From JBAZAX01 sp964568625 (GTDB lineage Bacteria; Babelota; Babeliae; Babelales; RVW-14), in the NCBI GenBank assembly GCA_964568625.1, contig CAZMQG010000001.1, positions 62,001 to 126,000 on the forward strand: a DNA stretch of 64,000 nucleotides, in the 5' to 3' direction. A program made the position numbers and the translations under genes. The notes under the pieces were generated by a model, which was not told the origin of the DNA, ran no database searches, and worked only from the letters and a program-made list of their open reading frames with translations. Every line of letters begins with the position of its first letter. Position 1 is the stretch's first letter. Positions 18,001-26,072 of this stretch are shown here, in pieces.

Positions 18001-18110
18001 ATCTTGACATGGATCCTCAAGCGGCTTTACATCTTTTTTCAATTATACAAAATACAGCATCCGGAGCTCTTTATATCCCCGGAGAATTTAACGTTTTTGT
18101 AAATGAATAA
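15006..18110 (+). CDS. Large secreted protein of unknown function, paralogue 1
   Basis: A 1034-residue protein with an N-terminal signal peptide (residues 1-~20, ending LIAKNGS). It has no other membrane segments. The body is rich in Thr, Asn, Asp and Gly with alternating hydrophobic strands, suggesting a beta-rich fold. It is related along its whole length to the next gene. Shared blocks are DM.WD..L.RLF, KVR.MHTSTG, AWTPWQRVMG..KVFG, TPGF...FSMMVA, GWLF.GG.NGVAVL, FPG.GYSF.KLTP, and a C-terminal TASG..IPG....VNE. Several blocks (WLF.GG.NGVAVL) look like beta-propeller blades, but I recognise no named family. It starts an apparent three-gene operon ending in a candidate outer-membrane protein, which suggests a cell-surface or exported role. 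AAGGAG precedes the ATG. Confidence 0.85.
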   Translation: MRKNLIAISILMFLTQILIAKNGSIEHNLVRSISTESLGVDVNTSAYSGPDQFYIVTNANEDKSLSRIAMARGDDGNWTAVFMPMAPATGDVTINLQNEQDSPLNAKDITKLVIGSDTFAYKRPVVGLVEGEDPDQKVLLFQVTDTNEGKIILKTSSMDNLTEYALKDTSTYNAKGLHALAATQNLEKILGTPLIFALVSDSANLNEATPENIGIVPVIVKASYSGLNPLDATNFDKSGQNNKAISIISALKITTNPTFLENSTVDMFWDDTLQRLFIATSKIQTGAGNSDGAIALLVGNIKSETTKKGTIQSLQIQKCANILDANWPSGNANKNWIVGYKNDTTTTDTKEQIINLHKVRTMHTSTGKDYVILNGEVAKGTDSTLTSSTVCEVYALPVMPSTSTDAGKLATVNDDGTFAVITQGSELLRNTDTQAVVGVNPQYIVHTNTDAAFDNAKIMDMQISGDTVYISVTGSRSNAGEDTAGEAGIFASTAIFNEKRVIRAWTPWQRVMGYTDKVFGLGFDIGSNNFWYIGPDQQTGKITIWSSGDTSETGIHEGSPLCTALSSFFKKDELGVVNLFNFDDETPGFKTWKPESSYPAFSMMVALGLGKVALIETGKRSNTTNNKSPFEPTKKFEANLVGNSTSPATETTNVFVFNDTVTQALGFITSAEVARIKTSLLNATKLKQNTYTEGGWLFIGGQNGVAVLRKSNGAGWNTTSGLNKLSNTDFPGKGYSFLKLTPPSEYSFSNIRKLISDGKYLYILTRSDLYRLEMNANDFTDYVTINSTRIKLLASINNTFQNDSNTQVMNKYIDELFDIVLVDNTDNAKKLAIATTQGVWVSNTIEDEFAVDDIKWNKNISRTGREEIYLGPSLKFDFLPVKRGGTTTDSNGINTIDGNLYVTAIDYKFAELVVCRFNVQNGAVTMFDEPYIAGGVYGYSVPYFYRLADLGEIFRGTQFGPLDHVGRKGQLSESIGVTPDPSSFLPTTEDDLTYYKAIDLDMDPQAALHLFSIIQNTASGALYIPGEFNVFVNE

Positions 18111-18132
18111 ACAAACAATAAAAAGGAAACTC

Positions 18133-21100
18133 ATGAAAAATAAGAAATCGCCATTTTATTTGCCAATATTTTTAACAACAATTGCATGCTGGAATGCACA
18201 ACTTTTTTCGTCTGTAGAAAATTTCGTACCTAACAGTGCAGTGGTACAAACATCACCAAGTAGACTGACATTTGAAAAAACCGTTTTTGACAATTCAAAT
18301 CTTAATTTTTTCTTAGGCGCAGCAAAGGATGCAACATATACCGCCACTACGGCAAAGGCATATGCCGTTACACGTGCACACGAGACATCAATTTTTGGAA
18401 TTACTCCGGAAAAAATTTGGGCTCCTAAAGAAGATGGTAGTGGATCCGAAGAAGTTGAAAACAAACTTTATGGAGCAAGGATCTTAAATCTCGGTTTATT
18501 CAATAATAGCTATCCAATTGTATCTTATCGACAAGACTCTGGCTATCTAGATGATTCTAATATTCTTTATTTAATAAGCTCATACCTTGATGGGAAAACA
18601 AATATAGCTACTGAAGCGGCATTACAAGATTCAACACCTGGCGATACAAAACAAATTAAGGCGTTAACAGGATCTAACACTTATGTTTTTGCCGCAGTAT
18701 CTGCATCAGGAAAAGACTGGAACGATCCATCCGATGACGGAGATGCACGAGGAATAGCCGTTGTAAAACCTACCTTAAATGTAAAAATTCCAACAATAAA
18801 GCAACTCGCCGCCGAAGATTTAAGCAATAGTGAACCTACGGAAACAAAGGCAAAAAAGGTAGATGTAAAAGTAACAGCTAATCCTATAGTTGTTAGCTTT
18901 ACTGAGGCCGCAGCTCCAAGCGCTATTACAAAAGCTTATATCGGTTCTGATGTTGACATGTACTGGGACAGTGAACTAGGAAGACTCTTCGTTGGATTAT
19001 CTGAAGTACACCGTAATGATCAAAACAAAGAAGGCGGTTGTTTTAGCATTTTGGTAGGAAGAATCGAAAAAGAGAACATCGGTACGTCATCTGAAAAAGA
19101 TCATACTTTAACTTTCTCTTCAATTGTATCTTCACCAACAAAAGCCAAGCTTTATAACGACACTACGTACAAAAATTCAAATAAATTTATGGTTGGATTT
19201 TATTACGATACTACAGGAACAGATGATGTAACAATTACAGCAAAAAAAGTACGTGTAATGCATACAAGCACCGGATTTTCTTATTTGATTGCAAATTGCA
19301 ATCTATCCGGCGATAGTGAATATAATAAAGTTTTTGCTCTTCCAATTTTGGGAAACAAAAGACCTGATGGCACAACAATTACCGATAGAGGAATAATTGG
19401 AACTTTATCTAAAATAGATGACTCTACTCATCTTCCAACATTTGATGCCATTCCAACAGAAGCAAAGTATATGCCACAGTTTGACAAAGATAATCCAACT
19501 AACCCAAGCAAAACAACTATCGGCCTTGTCGTTGGACAAGCAGAAAAAGACACTGGACGATTAAAAGACCTATTTGTATCCGGTGATTCTGTTTTTATTT
19601 GTTTAAGTGATGATGGTTCTACTCAAAACTCCGGAATATTCGAAAGTACTGCTCTGTTCAACTCTGACGGAATTATTATTGCATGGACACCTTGGCAAAG
19701 GGTCATGGGGGATGTACAAAAAGTTTTTGGCGGCGGTGTAGATGTATTCAATAATTTTTGCTTCCTTACCTCACAAGACACCGCAAAAACAGATGCAAAT
19801 ACCATAAGAACATCGATATGGGGAACCACGGAAACAGCTAACAAATCCGAAACAATAGATAAAGAGAATGACAAACCTGTTTGGACCAACGACACAAGCA
19901 GAAACTTATCGGCTCTTCTTTCAAGCATTTTTCCACAAGAACAGTGTGGCGTACTGCAAACCATAAATTTTGATGAATATACTCCAGGGTTTAAACAACA
20001 GAAGTTTTCGATGATGGTTGCAGTTGGATATGATAAAATTGCACTAATTCAGACGCTCGATCCAATAACACAAAATCCAATAAAAACATTTACAACTGAT
20101 GGAGCAACCCCAAATGTTTTTGTATTTCAAAATGATCCGGTACTCAAAGAAATCGCGCCACTTTGCTTTGCAGAAGTTGCAAAAAATACTGATGCCGATT
20201 CCGGCTGGCTTTTTGTCGGAGGATACAACGGCGTCGCTGTTTTATGCAAGGCAGATGGATCCGGGTGGGATTCAAGTGGGGACGGACTTATAAATCTTGA
20301 TACAGCAGCTTTTCCAGGAAACGGATATTCTTTCAAAAAATTAACTCCAAGCACCCCAAATGCCGTTAGCTTTAGCAATGTTAGAAAGCTTGCAAGCATG
20401 GCAAGCTCTGATGCAAAAAAATTATTTATACAGACAAAAGATAACCTGTACTCAATAGTTCCATCAGCCGCAGAATTCAAAACGGCAACAGTAACTGCAA
20501 CACCAATGCTTACAGATCTTCCAGAAACTTTAAAATTCACAGATTTTTTAATAATTCCAAATGCTGACCCAGCGGATGATGGTACACTTCCTACTTCAAA
20601 TAATTTTAAGTTTATTTTTGGCTCGACGTATGGATTATTAACAGGCATATACAACTCAGCTACCGCAAAGGTAACCTTGAGTGGGCAAGGCAGCGCAACA
20701 AGTGATCCTGTTTTACACCTCAACTACATATCAAAAACAAAAGGGCTCAACAGCGTAACAGGAAATTTGTACGCCTTATCGGCAAACTATCTGACAAACT
20801 CCGGTAAAATTTACAGATATTATGTTAATGGAGCAGAGAGTTCTGCTGCTAATGCATGCAAGCCAATTTCTGTCGATGCAAACCCATTCATCGATCTTCA
20901 CAATTTCCGCGGTAATTTTATAACAGACGGAGCGTTTGGGTTTAGCATGATAGCAAAAGGCCCTTCAAATAATTTCTTGACTGATCTTTATGAAATCGCA
21001 CAAACTCAAACAGAACACGGATCGATTGATGAGTTACTTGAATTGAATGACACAAACTGGTATATAGGAGTAATAACTCGTAACACAGCCTCCGGATCGT

Positions 21101-21141
21101 GGTTAATCCCAGGAGATTGGGGTATAAAAGTTAACGAGTAA
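18133..21141 (+). CDS. Large secreted protein of unknown function, paralogue 2
   Basis: A 1002-residue secreted protein, paralogous to the preceding gene over its full length, with the same final TASG..IPG....VNE signature. Its signal peptide is longer (positive MKNKKS, then a hydrophobic stretch to WNAQLFSS). I chose the ATG at 18133 (AAGGAAA seven bases upstream), 22 bases after the previous stop. The alternative start at 18103 overlaps the previous gene and lacks a ribosome site. Compared with paralogue 1 it shares the blocks near AWTPWQRVMG and GWLFVGGYNGVAVL, but the linkers between them differ. The shared C-terminal tail could be a sorting or assembly signal, which is inference. Confidence 0.85.
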   Translation: MKNKKSPFYLPIFLTTIACWNAQLFSSVENFVPNSAVVQTSPSRLTFEKTVFDNSNLNFFLGAAKDATYTATTAKAYAVTRAHETSIFGITPEKIWAPKEDGSGSEEVENKLYGARILNLGLFNNSYPIVSYRQDSGYLDDSNILYLISSYLDGKTNIATEAALQDSTPGDTKQIKALTGSNTYVFAAVSASGKDWNDPSDDGDARGIAVVKPTLNVKIPTIKQLAAEDLSNSEPTETKAKKVDVKVTANPIVVSFTEAAAPSAITKAYIGSDVDMYWDSELGRLFVGLSEVHRNDQNKEGGCFSILVGRIEKENIGTSSEKDHTLTFSSIVSSPTKAKLYNDTTYKNSNKFMVGFYYDTTGTDDVTITAKKVRVMHTSTGFSYLIANCNLSGDSEYNKVFALPILGNKRPDGTTITDRGIIGTLSKIDDSTHLPTFDAIPTEAKYMPQFDKDNPTNPSKTTIGLVVGQAEKDTGRLKDLFVSGDSVFICLSDDGSTQNSGIFESTALFNSDGIIIAWTPWQRVMGDVQKVFGGGVDVFNNFCFLTSQDTAKTDANTIRTSIWGTTETANKSETIDKENDKPVWTNDTSRNLSALLSSIFPQEQCGVLQTINFDEYTPGFKQQKFSMMVAVGYDKIALIQTLDPITQNPIKTFTTDGATPNVFVFQNDPVLKEIAPLCFAEVAKNTDADSGWLFVGGYNGVAVLCKADGSGWDSSGDGLINLDTAAFPGNGYSFKKLTPSTPNAVSFSNVRKLASMASSDAKKLFIQTKDNLYSIVPSAAEFKTATVTATPMLTDLPETLKFTDFLIIPNADPADDGTLPTSNNFKFIFGSTYGLLTGIYNSATAKVTLSGQGSATSDPVLHLNYISKTKGLNSVTGNLYALSANYLTNSGKIYRYYVNGAESSAANACKPISVDANPFIDLHNFRGNFITDGAFGFSMIAKGPSNNFLTDLYEIAQTQTEHGSIDELLELNDTNWYIGVITRNTASGSWLIPGDWGIKVNE

Positions 21142-21182
21142 TAACATTTTCAAAAATAAAAAATCCAATTGAAGGGAAATAA

Positions 21183-22466
21183 ATGAAATTAAAAAAAATA
21201 CTGCAAGGCATACTGGCTTCATACATGATAAGCTCTTCAGTTCTTTGCGTTTTTGCACCATCAAACACTTTTCCACCGTATGACCCAAACGTAAGACTCC
21301 CAAAATGTCCAAACATGCGCATTCACTTGGGCGCAACCGCAGAGTATGGACAAAGTAACAGCGCACGTGATTGTGGCGGCGACAAACATAATGTTTTAAG
21401 CATTTACGATGAATTCCAGGATGCTGCTGCAATGTTTAAAAATCCTTCTGCCAATATAAAAGACGCAGTCACAACTGAATACAATAACATGTATGCTGCA
21501 TTTGGCGGACAACTTGTAACTGCACCAATATCGTTTGAAGGTGAATATCGCGAACTTGATTTAACCTTATTTGGTAAATACACAATTAAAAACTTTATCG
21601 ATGGCGACTTGGACCTAAGCGTACACTTACCGGTAAGATGGCGTAAAATTGAAAATATTCAATTTAAAGATTTATCCAAAGATTTTCTCCCAATGGTTCC
21701 ATATTATTATCAACAAAATTATACAAAAAACTTTGATGTATTCAACGCAAAAATGAAAGAATTGGGAAATATTGATTTTGGAGAATGCGATAAATCTGGA
21801 ATAGGTGATTTGGTCATAATGCTTGAATGGCTAAGAAGCTTCAAACAAAATAAAGAGGCATTAAAAAATGTCGATATTTTTGTAAGACTAGGTCTAAGTT
21901 GCCCAACGGCGGAAAACAGAGATCTCGACAAAGTCTTCAGCCTATCTCTAGGAAATGACGGTGCATGGGGCATGCCTATAGGATTTGGTTTAGGCCTCGA
22001 TTTTAGTAATAAAATAAGAGCCGGCGGCGACGTCGACTTCTTTATCCTATTCGACGAAACAAAAGAACGCAGATTAAAAACATCTTCTGATCAAACAGAA
22101 TTTTTGCTTTTAAATAAAGGCAGAGCTACGCTTGATTCAGGATTAACATGGAAATTCAATATATTCTTACAAGCTTATCGTTTTTACAAGGGTCTTTCCC
22201 TTAAAATGGATTATGAATACATCAAACATGATGACGACACACTTTATGAAAAAACAGACACATTTGATAGAACAATTATAAATTCTGCAAATAGCTTAAA
22301 AGAATGGAATACCCATAATTTAATTTTCCAGGTTAATTTTGATTTCTTTATGTGGCAAAGTGTTTTAACCAGGCCACAGCTAAGTCTTTTCTATAAATAT
22401 CCAATAGCAGGTAAAAATATTATAAACATGGACACATTTGGAGGCCAACTGGGCTTTAATTTTTAA
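21183..22466 (+). CDS. Candidate outer-membrane beta-barrel protein
   Basis: A 427-residue protein with a signal peptide (residues ~1-25, ending CVFA). The mature part has many alternating, aromatic-rich strands and ends in QLGFNF. A terminal Phe is the usual recognition signal for BAM-inserted outer-membrane proteins. Repeated short strands (LDLSVHLPVRWRK, SLKMDYEYIKHD, PQLSLFYKYPIAGK) fit a barrel. I recognise no specific family. It lies 41 bases after paralogue 2 with GAAGGGAAA before its ATG. It is followed by a hairpin, so it closes the operon and may be the membrane partner or anchor for the two large secreted proteins. Confidence 0.75.
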   Translation: MKLKKILQGILASYMISSSVLCVFAPSNTFPPYDPNVRLPKCPNMRIHLGATAEYGQSNSARDCGGDKHNVLSIYDEFQDAAAMFKNPSANIKDAVTTEYNNMYAAFGGQLVTAPISFEGEYRELDLTLFGKYTIKNFIDGDLDLSVHLPVRWRKIENIQFKDLSKDFLPMVPYYYQQNYTKNFDVFNAKMKELGNIDFGECDKSGIGDLVIMLEWLRSFKQNKEALKNVDIFVRLGLSCPTAENRDLDKVFSLSLGNDGAWGMPIGFGLGLDFSNKIRAGGDVDFFILFDETKERRLKTSSDQTEFLLLNKGRATLDSGLTWKFNIFLQAYRFYKGLSLKMDYEYIKHDDDTLYEKTDTFDRTIINSANSLKEWNTHNLIFQVNFDFFMWQSVLTRPQLSLFYKYPIAGKNIINMDTFGGQLGFNF

Positions 22467-22489
22467 AATAGACATAAACTTACAAATTC

Positions 22490-22516
22490 AAGGGCTCTTC
22501 ATAAGCAAGAGCCCTT
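22490..22516 (+). terminator. Hairpin ending the secreted-protein operon
   Basis: A 10-bp perfect stem (AAGGGCTCTT / AAGAGCCCTT) with a 7-base loop. It is followed by an A/T-rich but not pure T tail. Confidence 0.7.
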
Positions 22517-22540
22517 ATTAATTTATTATAGTAATTTTTA

Positions 22541-22579
22541 TGACAAAAACTTTGTCACTAACACATTTTGTGATATGAT
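22541..22579 (+). promoter_or_regulatory. Promoter of the penicillin-binding protein with overlapping palindrome
   Basis: A TTGTCA -35 (22552-22557) and an extended -10 TGATATGAT (hexamer 22574-22579) have 16-base spacing. The palindrome TGACAAA-AAC-TTTGTCA (22541-22557) overlaps the -35 and would be well placed for a repressor. Confidence 0.65.
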
Positions 22580-22628
22580 TATCTCCTGTTGAACAAAATT
22601 TAGGTATTTGGGGGTCAAAAACCAATTC

Positions 22629-24545
22629 ATGCCAAAACTTTTTACAATAAAACGCCTATTTATAATAGGTTTTGCTTTTTTTACCATACTCACTGGAGTC
22701 TGTTTTTTTCTTATCGAACGAGAGTGGGTTGACCTTTCTATGCTTGAGCTTTACTCAAGTACGTCGGCATCGGTCATTCTTGATGATGAAGGGGTAGAAT
22801 TCGCACGATTTGAATGTGACAGACGCACTCCAATCCCTTTTGAAAAAATACCTACAATCTTAGTTCAAGCATTTCTAGCAGCTGAAGATCATGACTTCTT
22901 CACCCATCCCGGAATATCTATAAAAAGTATTATTCGTTCATTTTTAGTAAATTTATATCATCACCGAATTGTTCAAGGCGCAAGCACTATAACACAACAA
23001 CTTGCCAGACTTATGTATTTAACATACGAACGAACATTTTATCGCAAGTTCCAAGAATTATTCTTAGCGTTACAACTCGAACAACAACTGAGTAAGCAAC
23101 AAATTTTTGAACTTTATATTAATAATATCTACTTTGGACGAGGAATTTACGGAGTTGAAGCCGCATGTAAACGATTTTGGAATAAGCAACTTAGTGACAT
23201 AACAGTTGAAGAAGCCGCAACAATTGCAGCCGTTGCAAACTCTGCAAGGATCTACTCCCCTCTTAATTCAACAGAAAACTCACGTCGCCGCAGAAATATG
23301 ATTCTTAAAAGCATGCTTAAGCTGGGCTTTATAAATCAAGATCAATTCGATAAAAGCTCAAAAACAAAAGTAAAAATCGTAGATTATATGCCAGGGAGTC
23401 CAATAAAACTTTACATTCAAGAATGGGTTAGAGCGTGGGCAGAAAATAAATTTGGTAAAGAAGCCCTATATAAAACGCACCTAAAAATTAAAACTACAAT
23501 CAATCCTGAAATGCAAAATATTGCAGAACAAGCCTATGCCCCAGTTATTTATGGTTTACAGCAGCAACATGGAAATAAGCTAAATGGTGGAGTAATATCT
23601 ATCGAAGCAAGCACCGGAAAAATCAAAGTCCTGATAGGTGGAATGGATTTTAAAAAATCCCAATTTAATAGAGCACTTCAAGCAAAACGACAAATGGGCT
23701 CATGCTTTAAGCCAATTTTATACGCTTTTGCAATATCTCACGGGTATCAACTTGATACTACATTTGTTGACGAACCAATCGAAATGATTATGCCTAATGG
23801 ACAAACATGGACCCCTAAAAACTGGGATGGAAAATTTGACGGCCGTATAACATTAGCAAAAGCCCTTACTGATTCAAAAAACATTGTTGCTATAAAACTT
23901 TATCTCGAAATATACAAACATTTCGATTGGATGCCATGGATCAGAAAATTTGGAATAACAGCAGACATTCCACCATATCCATCATCGGCATTAGGAACTG
24001 CAGAGGTAACGCCTGAAGATAACTGTGCAGCTTTTAACGTTTTTGCAAACAATGGAGTTTACGTAAAACCTTACCTTATCGAATGGGTTAAAAATGAACG
24101 TGGAGAAAAAATTTGGGAAAATGAGCCTGAAAGCCACAAAGTTCTTGATTCCAAAATTAATTCAGTCATGATTTCAGCGCTAAGCCAACGTATGATTCTG
24201 AACAAAAGCTATTTAGGTAAAAATAACTGGTTTGAAGCAGACTCAATTGGCAAAAGCGGGACTACCAATGGAGCCACTTCTACCTGGTTTGTTGGCGCAA
24301 CACCTGAATTAACAACTGCAGTTTATATTGGTAGAGATGATAATAAACCAATGGGAGAAGCAGTTTATGCAAGCAGAACAGCTTTTCCAATATGGCTTGA
24401 AGTAAATAAAAGAATTAAGTGTGATAAAAAACATTTCCGAATCGATCCAACGCTAGAAGAGATCAATATCAATTGGCGAACAGGTGAATATTCGGTTGAA
24501 CGTCCGTATGTTGATCCTGATATTATAAAAATTCTAAAGTATTAG
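22629..24545 (+). CDS. Class A penicillin-binding protein (PBP1A-like)
   Basis: A bifunctional peptidoglycan synthase (638 residues) anchored by one N-terminal membrane segment. The glycosyltransferase-51 domain includes the catalytic Glu in AAEDHDFF (~86), the QGASTITQQLAR block and the GRGIYGVEAA block. The transpeptidase domain has the active Ser in SCFK (Ser358, Lys361), the SKN motif and KSGTTNG (~541). All key residues for polymerising and cross-linking glycan strands are present. It is shorter than E. coli PBP1A (~850) because it lacks the extra C-terminal regions. The start is uncertain: the ATG at 22629 lies 14 bases after GGGGG, and a TTG at 22608 is also in frame. Confidence 0.93.
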   Translation: MPKLFTIKRLFIIGFAFFTILTGVCFFLIEREWVDLSMLELYSSTSASVILDDEGVEFARFECDRRTPIPFEKIPTILVQAFLAAEDHDFFTHPGISIKSIIRSFLVNLYHHRIVQGASTITQQLARLMYLTYERTFYRKFQELFLALQLEQQLSKQQIFELYINNIYFGRGIYGVEAACKRFWNKQLSDITVEEAATIAAVANSARIYSPLNSTENSRRRRNMILKSMLKLGFINQDQFDKSSKTKVKIVDYMPGSPIKLYIQEWVRAWAENKFGKEALYKTHLKIKTTINPEMQNIAEQAYAPVIYGLQQQHGNKLNGGVISIEASTGKIKVLIGGMDFKKSQFNRALQAKRQMGSCFKPILYAFAISHGYQLDTTFVDEPIEMIMPNGQTWTPKNWDGKFDGRITLAKALTDSKNIVAIKLYLEIYKHFDWMPWIRKFGITADIPPYPSSALGTAEVTPEDNCAAFNVFANNGVYVKPYLIEWVKNERGEKIWENEPESHKVLDSKINSVMISALSQRMILNKSYLGKNNWFEADSIGKSGTTNGATSTWFVGATPELTTAVYIGRDDNKPMGEAVYASRTAFPIWLEVNKRIKCDKKHFRIDPTLEEININWRTGEYSVERPYVDPDIIKILKY

Positions 24546-24571
24546 AACGATGAAGCAACTAATCCATGGAT

Positions 24572-24657
24572 CCCAGCCTTCGCTTTGAAATAGCTTCGGC
24601 GGGCAGGCCTGAAACAAATTCCCAGCCGTCGCGTTTGAAACGCTATGGCGGACAGGC
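24572..24657. repeat. Two copies of a ~37-bp palindromic repeat
   Basis: Two imperfect direct copies (24572-24608 and 24621-24657) start CCCAGCC.TCGC and end GGCGG.CAGGC. The second has an internal GCGTTT-G-AAACGC hairpin. Their base composition is far more GC-rich than the surroundings. The right-hand copy supplies the last four codons and the stop of the mevalonate kinase gene. A related core occurs after the tRNA-Ser gene at 55787-55803. Confidence 0.75.
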
Positions 24658-25668
24658 AGGATGACAGATCTCTAATCGAAAGCTACTCTTAGCATCCGCA
24701 TCCCTTTTAGTAACATCAATCTGCGTTTTTATCACGAAATATCCACTGTTTTCAAAAAATGTAGCCACTTTTGATTGCAAGTCAATTTCCGGAGTAAGAG
24801 CAAAAACTAATCCACCTCCACCGGTTCCAGTAAGTTTTGCACCTACTGCACCTAGGGCGAGAGCTTTATCAACAATTTCATCAAGCTCCGGACAAGAAAC
24901 TCCAATCACTCGCAATAGATTGTGATTTTTATGCATGCACATGCCAAGTTTTTCTAAATTATTTTTCTCAAGCGCATCAAGCCCCATATTAAAAACATCT
25001 TTGTATTGCTCAAAAATTTTTTTTATTTGATCCGGATTTTTTTCAATAAAATCACGAACTAATGATACCACCCTCTTTGTATCTGTCTGCTTTCCACTAT
25101 CGATAATCACAATTCTAATCGAATTAGAAAGCTGAATTTTTGAATAAGAAAAAGCGGGAGTAAACTCCTGAGTTTTGGAAAATTTTATAACTCCACCAAA
25201 AACTGCCGCTGTATTATCAATTCCACTTGGAGTACCATGAACTGCAGATTCTCCAACGAATGCCGCTTGATTTATATTTTCGTCGCTCAAATTAAGTTTA
25301 AATTTAGAATTTATCGCGCGAGCAAAAGATGTTGCCGCTGCAGCACTTGAACCAATACCCCCACATGTTACAGGTAATGTACCCGTAAATGTTACAGTAA
25401 ATCTTTTTTCTTTGATTTCAAAAAAATTCAGAATATTCTCGCACATGCACGTGTATTCAGATTTTTTACTGGGAATAAAACCAGGGGTTTTAGGCCTATT
25501 GTCAATTAAAACTAAATGGTTATAAGAATTTTCTTGAATCTCTGCGTAAGTTTTTAAATCAAGCGATGCGACAAGTGCAGGCAACCCATGCACAACAAAA
25601 TGCTCACCAAGAAGAATGATTTTCCCATATCCAAAATTATGCACCTTACCAAATTTATCTATCTTCAT
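24643..25668 (-). CDS. mvk: Mevalonate kinase
   Basis: A 341-residue GHMP-family kinase that phosphorylates mevalonate to 5-phosphomevalonate in isoprenoid synthesis. Motif 1 is in YGKIILLGEHFVVHG. The ATP-binding glycine/serine loop is GGIGSSAAAATSFARAIN with the preceding P.TCG. Motif 3 is KLTGTGGGGLVFAL. An Asp in the GTPSGIDNTAA motif acts as base in this family. The ATG overlaps the stop of the upstream DUF35 gene by four bases (ATGA), indicating translational coupling. It is the last gene of the mevalonate operon. Oddly, its last four residues and stop codon come from an intergenic palindromic repeat, so the original C-terminus has probably been replaced. Confidence 0.95.
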   Translation of the reverse strand: MKIDKFGKVHNFGYGKIILLGEHFVVHGLPALVASLDLKTYAEIQENSYNHLVLIDNRPKTPGFIPSKKSEYTCMCENILNFFEIKEKRFTVTFTGTLPVTCGGIGSSAAAATSFARAINSKFKLNLSDENINQAAFVGESAVHGTPSGIDNTAAVFGGVIKFSKTQEFTPAFSYSKIQLSNSIRIVIIDSGKQTDTKRVVSLVRDFIEKNPDQIKKIFEQYKDVFNMGLDALEKNNLEKLGMCMHKNHNLLRVIGVSCPELDEIVDKALALGAVGAKLTGTGGGGLVFALTPEIDLQSKVATFFENSGYFVIKTQIDVTKRDADAKSSFRLEICHPACPP

Positions 25669-26063
25669 AAAACAGGCATAAACTTTAAGCCATATTCAAT
25701 AATTCCATTACTGCCATGTGAATAAAATTTTCTGAATGTCGACCTCACTCGCATGCCAACCTTTAAGTCACAAAGATTAACATCTGCAAGGGCAACTGTA
25801 ATTTGGGGGCCTTCATCAAGCTGCACGATACCAATACAATAAGTGGACATATGCTTAAATTCCACACAAGAACTGGTAATATTGGTAAAAGAAATCAAAT
25901 TACCAAATCCACTAAATTTAAAAGTTTTAAAATTTCTTGAACCACACGAACATAAGAAACATGTTAAATAATAATTTTTTTGGCATTTTGTGCATTGCAT
26001 ACCCTCAAGGGCATACCTCTTAGGATACTGCCTCCATCCGGGAATTGAACTTGAACTAATCAC
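25665..26063 (-). CDS. DUF35 Zn-ribbon/OB-fold protein of the thiolase-HMG-CoA synthase complex
   Basis: A 132-residue protein of the DUF35 family: an N-terminal Cys-rich rubredoxin-like zinc ribbon (C.KC at ~24-27 and a CSCGS pair near 38-40) and a C-terminal OB-fold (GVVSFT-type GNLISFTNI, then IVQLDEGPQITVALADV and VGMRVRSTFRKF). In archaea a DUF35 protein bridges acetoacetyl-CoA thiolase and HMG-CoA synthase so that the unfavourable thiolase product is channelled. The neighbours here are exactly those two enzymes, in a tight same-strand run with 9 bases to the thiolase and 4 bases of overlap with mevalonate kinase. The role is inferred from that known complex and gene order. Confidence 0.9.
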   Translation of the reverse strand: MISSSSIPGWRQYPKRYALEGMQCTKCQKNYYLTCFLCSCGSRNFKTFKFSGFGNLISFTNITSSCVEFKHMSTYCIGIVQLDEGPQITVALADVNLCDLKVGMRVRSTFRKFYSHGSNGIIEYGLKFMPVL

Positions 26064-26072
26064 TGAGTCTCC

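Noticed and set aside
20127..20723. 198-residue open frame on the minus strand
   Set aside because: It is the reverse of the second large secreted protein; long antisense frames arise there from codon bias, and there is no start signal.
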